Assembly: GCA_964007475.1 (NCBI GenBank)
Contig: OZ023274.1
Span: 50,921,678-50,985,677 of the forward strand
Reading direction: 5' to 3'
Source: Hybos culiciformis
Lineage: Eukaryota; Arthropoda; Insecta; Diptera; Hybotidae
Length of the DNA stretch: 64,000 nt
Of the stretch, positions 63,402 to 64,000 are shown one piece after another; the first letter of the stretch is position 1; every line of letters begins with the position of its first letter. The notes beneath the pieces are model-generated. The model was not told the DNA's origin. It searched no databases and saw only the letters and a program-made list of their open reading frames with translations. The position numbers were made by a program, and so were the translations under genes.

Positions 63402-64000
63402 GAAATAATTGCCGGTGGGGATTAGTTTTGTCAATTTAATGGGAGCGTAAAAGAATGCAAAATAATACACTTATACAATAATATTGACTGTAACAAAATT
63501 CTAAATTAAACAACATTAATAATAATATTTTGAAGGACATCATTTTATTGAAATATACAGTAAATATTTAACTAACATTTTTATTCCACATTGTTGTTTT
63601 TTTTTTTTATTCATATTGTAATCAGTAATAATGTTTGTCTATATTTATATTATTTATTTTGATCATGTTTTTTAAAGACTATTTTTTTATTATTTTTTTT
63701 TAATTATTATTTATATTATTTTTATTTATATTATATATATGCAGAAAAATTATTAGTCTTGAATGATAAAAAAAAAAAATATTTGTTTTATGTTTTTTTT
63801 TTTTTGATTGAATAATTATAAATTCGTATTGTTCGATGTGATGTGTGTATTTTTTTTTTTTTTTTAAATAATATTCAATTTATTTTATTTTTATTCTTTT
63901 TCAATTTATATTTTGATTATTTTTTAAAGTTTTCTTTTTTTTTTTTGATTATTTTTAATCCGTATATTATAGTAATATATAATTTTTGATTTCTAATTAT

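Larger units (their letters stand above)
61718..64000. other. Downstream of Deaf1, AT-rich
   Basis: 3' untranslated region of Deaf1, then AT-rich sequence with long T tracts. The only non-monotonous stretch is 63,333-63,430, listed separately as a possible terminal exon. Confidence 0.5.

Overview
The window is a strongly AT-rich piece of an animal nuclear genome with spliced genes, GT-AG introns and AATAAA signals. The four recognisable proteins look most like insect, and probably fly (Diptera), versions. The species is not identifiable from what I can see.

Layout. Positions 1 to about 45,200 hold no protein gene I can support. They are AT-rich intergenic or intronic sequence dotted with short transposon-derived elements: a pair of related terminal-inverted-repeat elements at 10,847 and 39,771, a GC-rich hairpin with an 8-bp flanking repeat at 13,498, a hAT-type element with a perfect 8-bp duplication at 20,986, and a tandem tRNA-like pair at 33,493. 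In the middle, 23,413-32,430, lies the most striking object: a 9-kb foldback-type transposon. Its arms are made of a 15-bp minisatellite plus about 0.6 kb of flank, and it is bounded by a perfect 9-bp direct repeat. It carries a broken FLYWCH/Mutator-like transposase and is filled with later insertions: a second foldback element, a hAT element, two or more palindromic MITEs, and a 336-bp quadruplication.

The right 19 kb carry four ordinary cellular genes in compact order: SmD1 (+, spliceosomal core protein), AGK (-, mitochondrial acylglycerol kinase, tail to tail with SmD1), catalase (-, peroxisomal, with a 5.8-kb first intron) and Deaf1 (+, SAND/MYND transcription factor, head to head with catalase across about 1.6 kb). 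These genes have unrelated housekeeping or regulatory roles; nothing suggests a functional cluster. I assembled all exon structures by reading splice sites and checking phase and protein continuity. The resulting lengths (124, 427, 505 and 474 residues) agree with the known families where I know the usual length.

Most other open frames are low-complexity AT noise or frames through the minisatellite, which has no stop in several frames.
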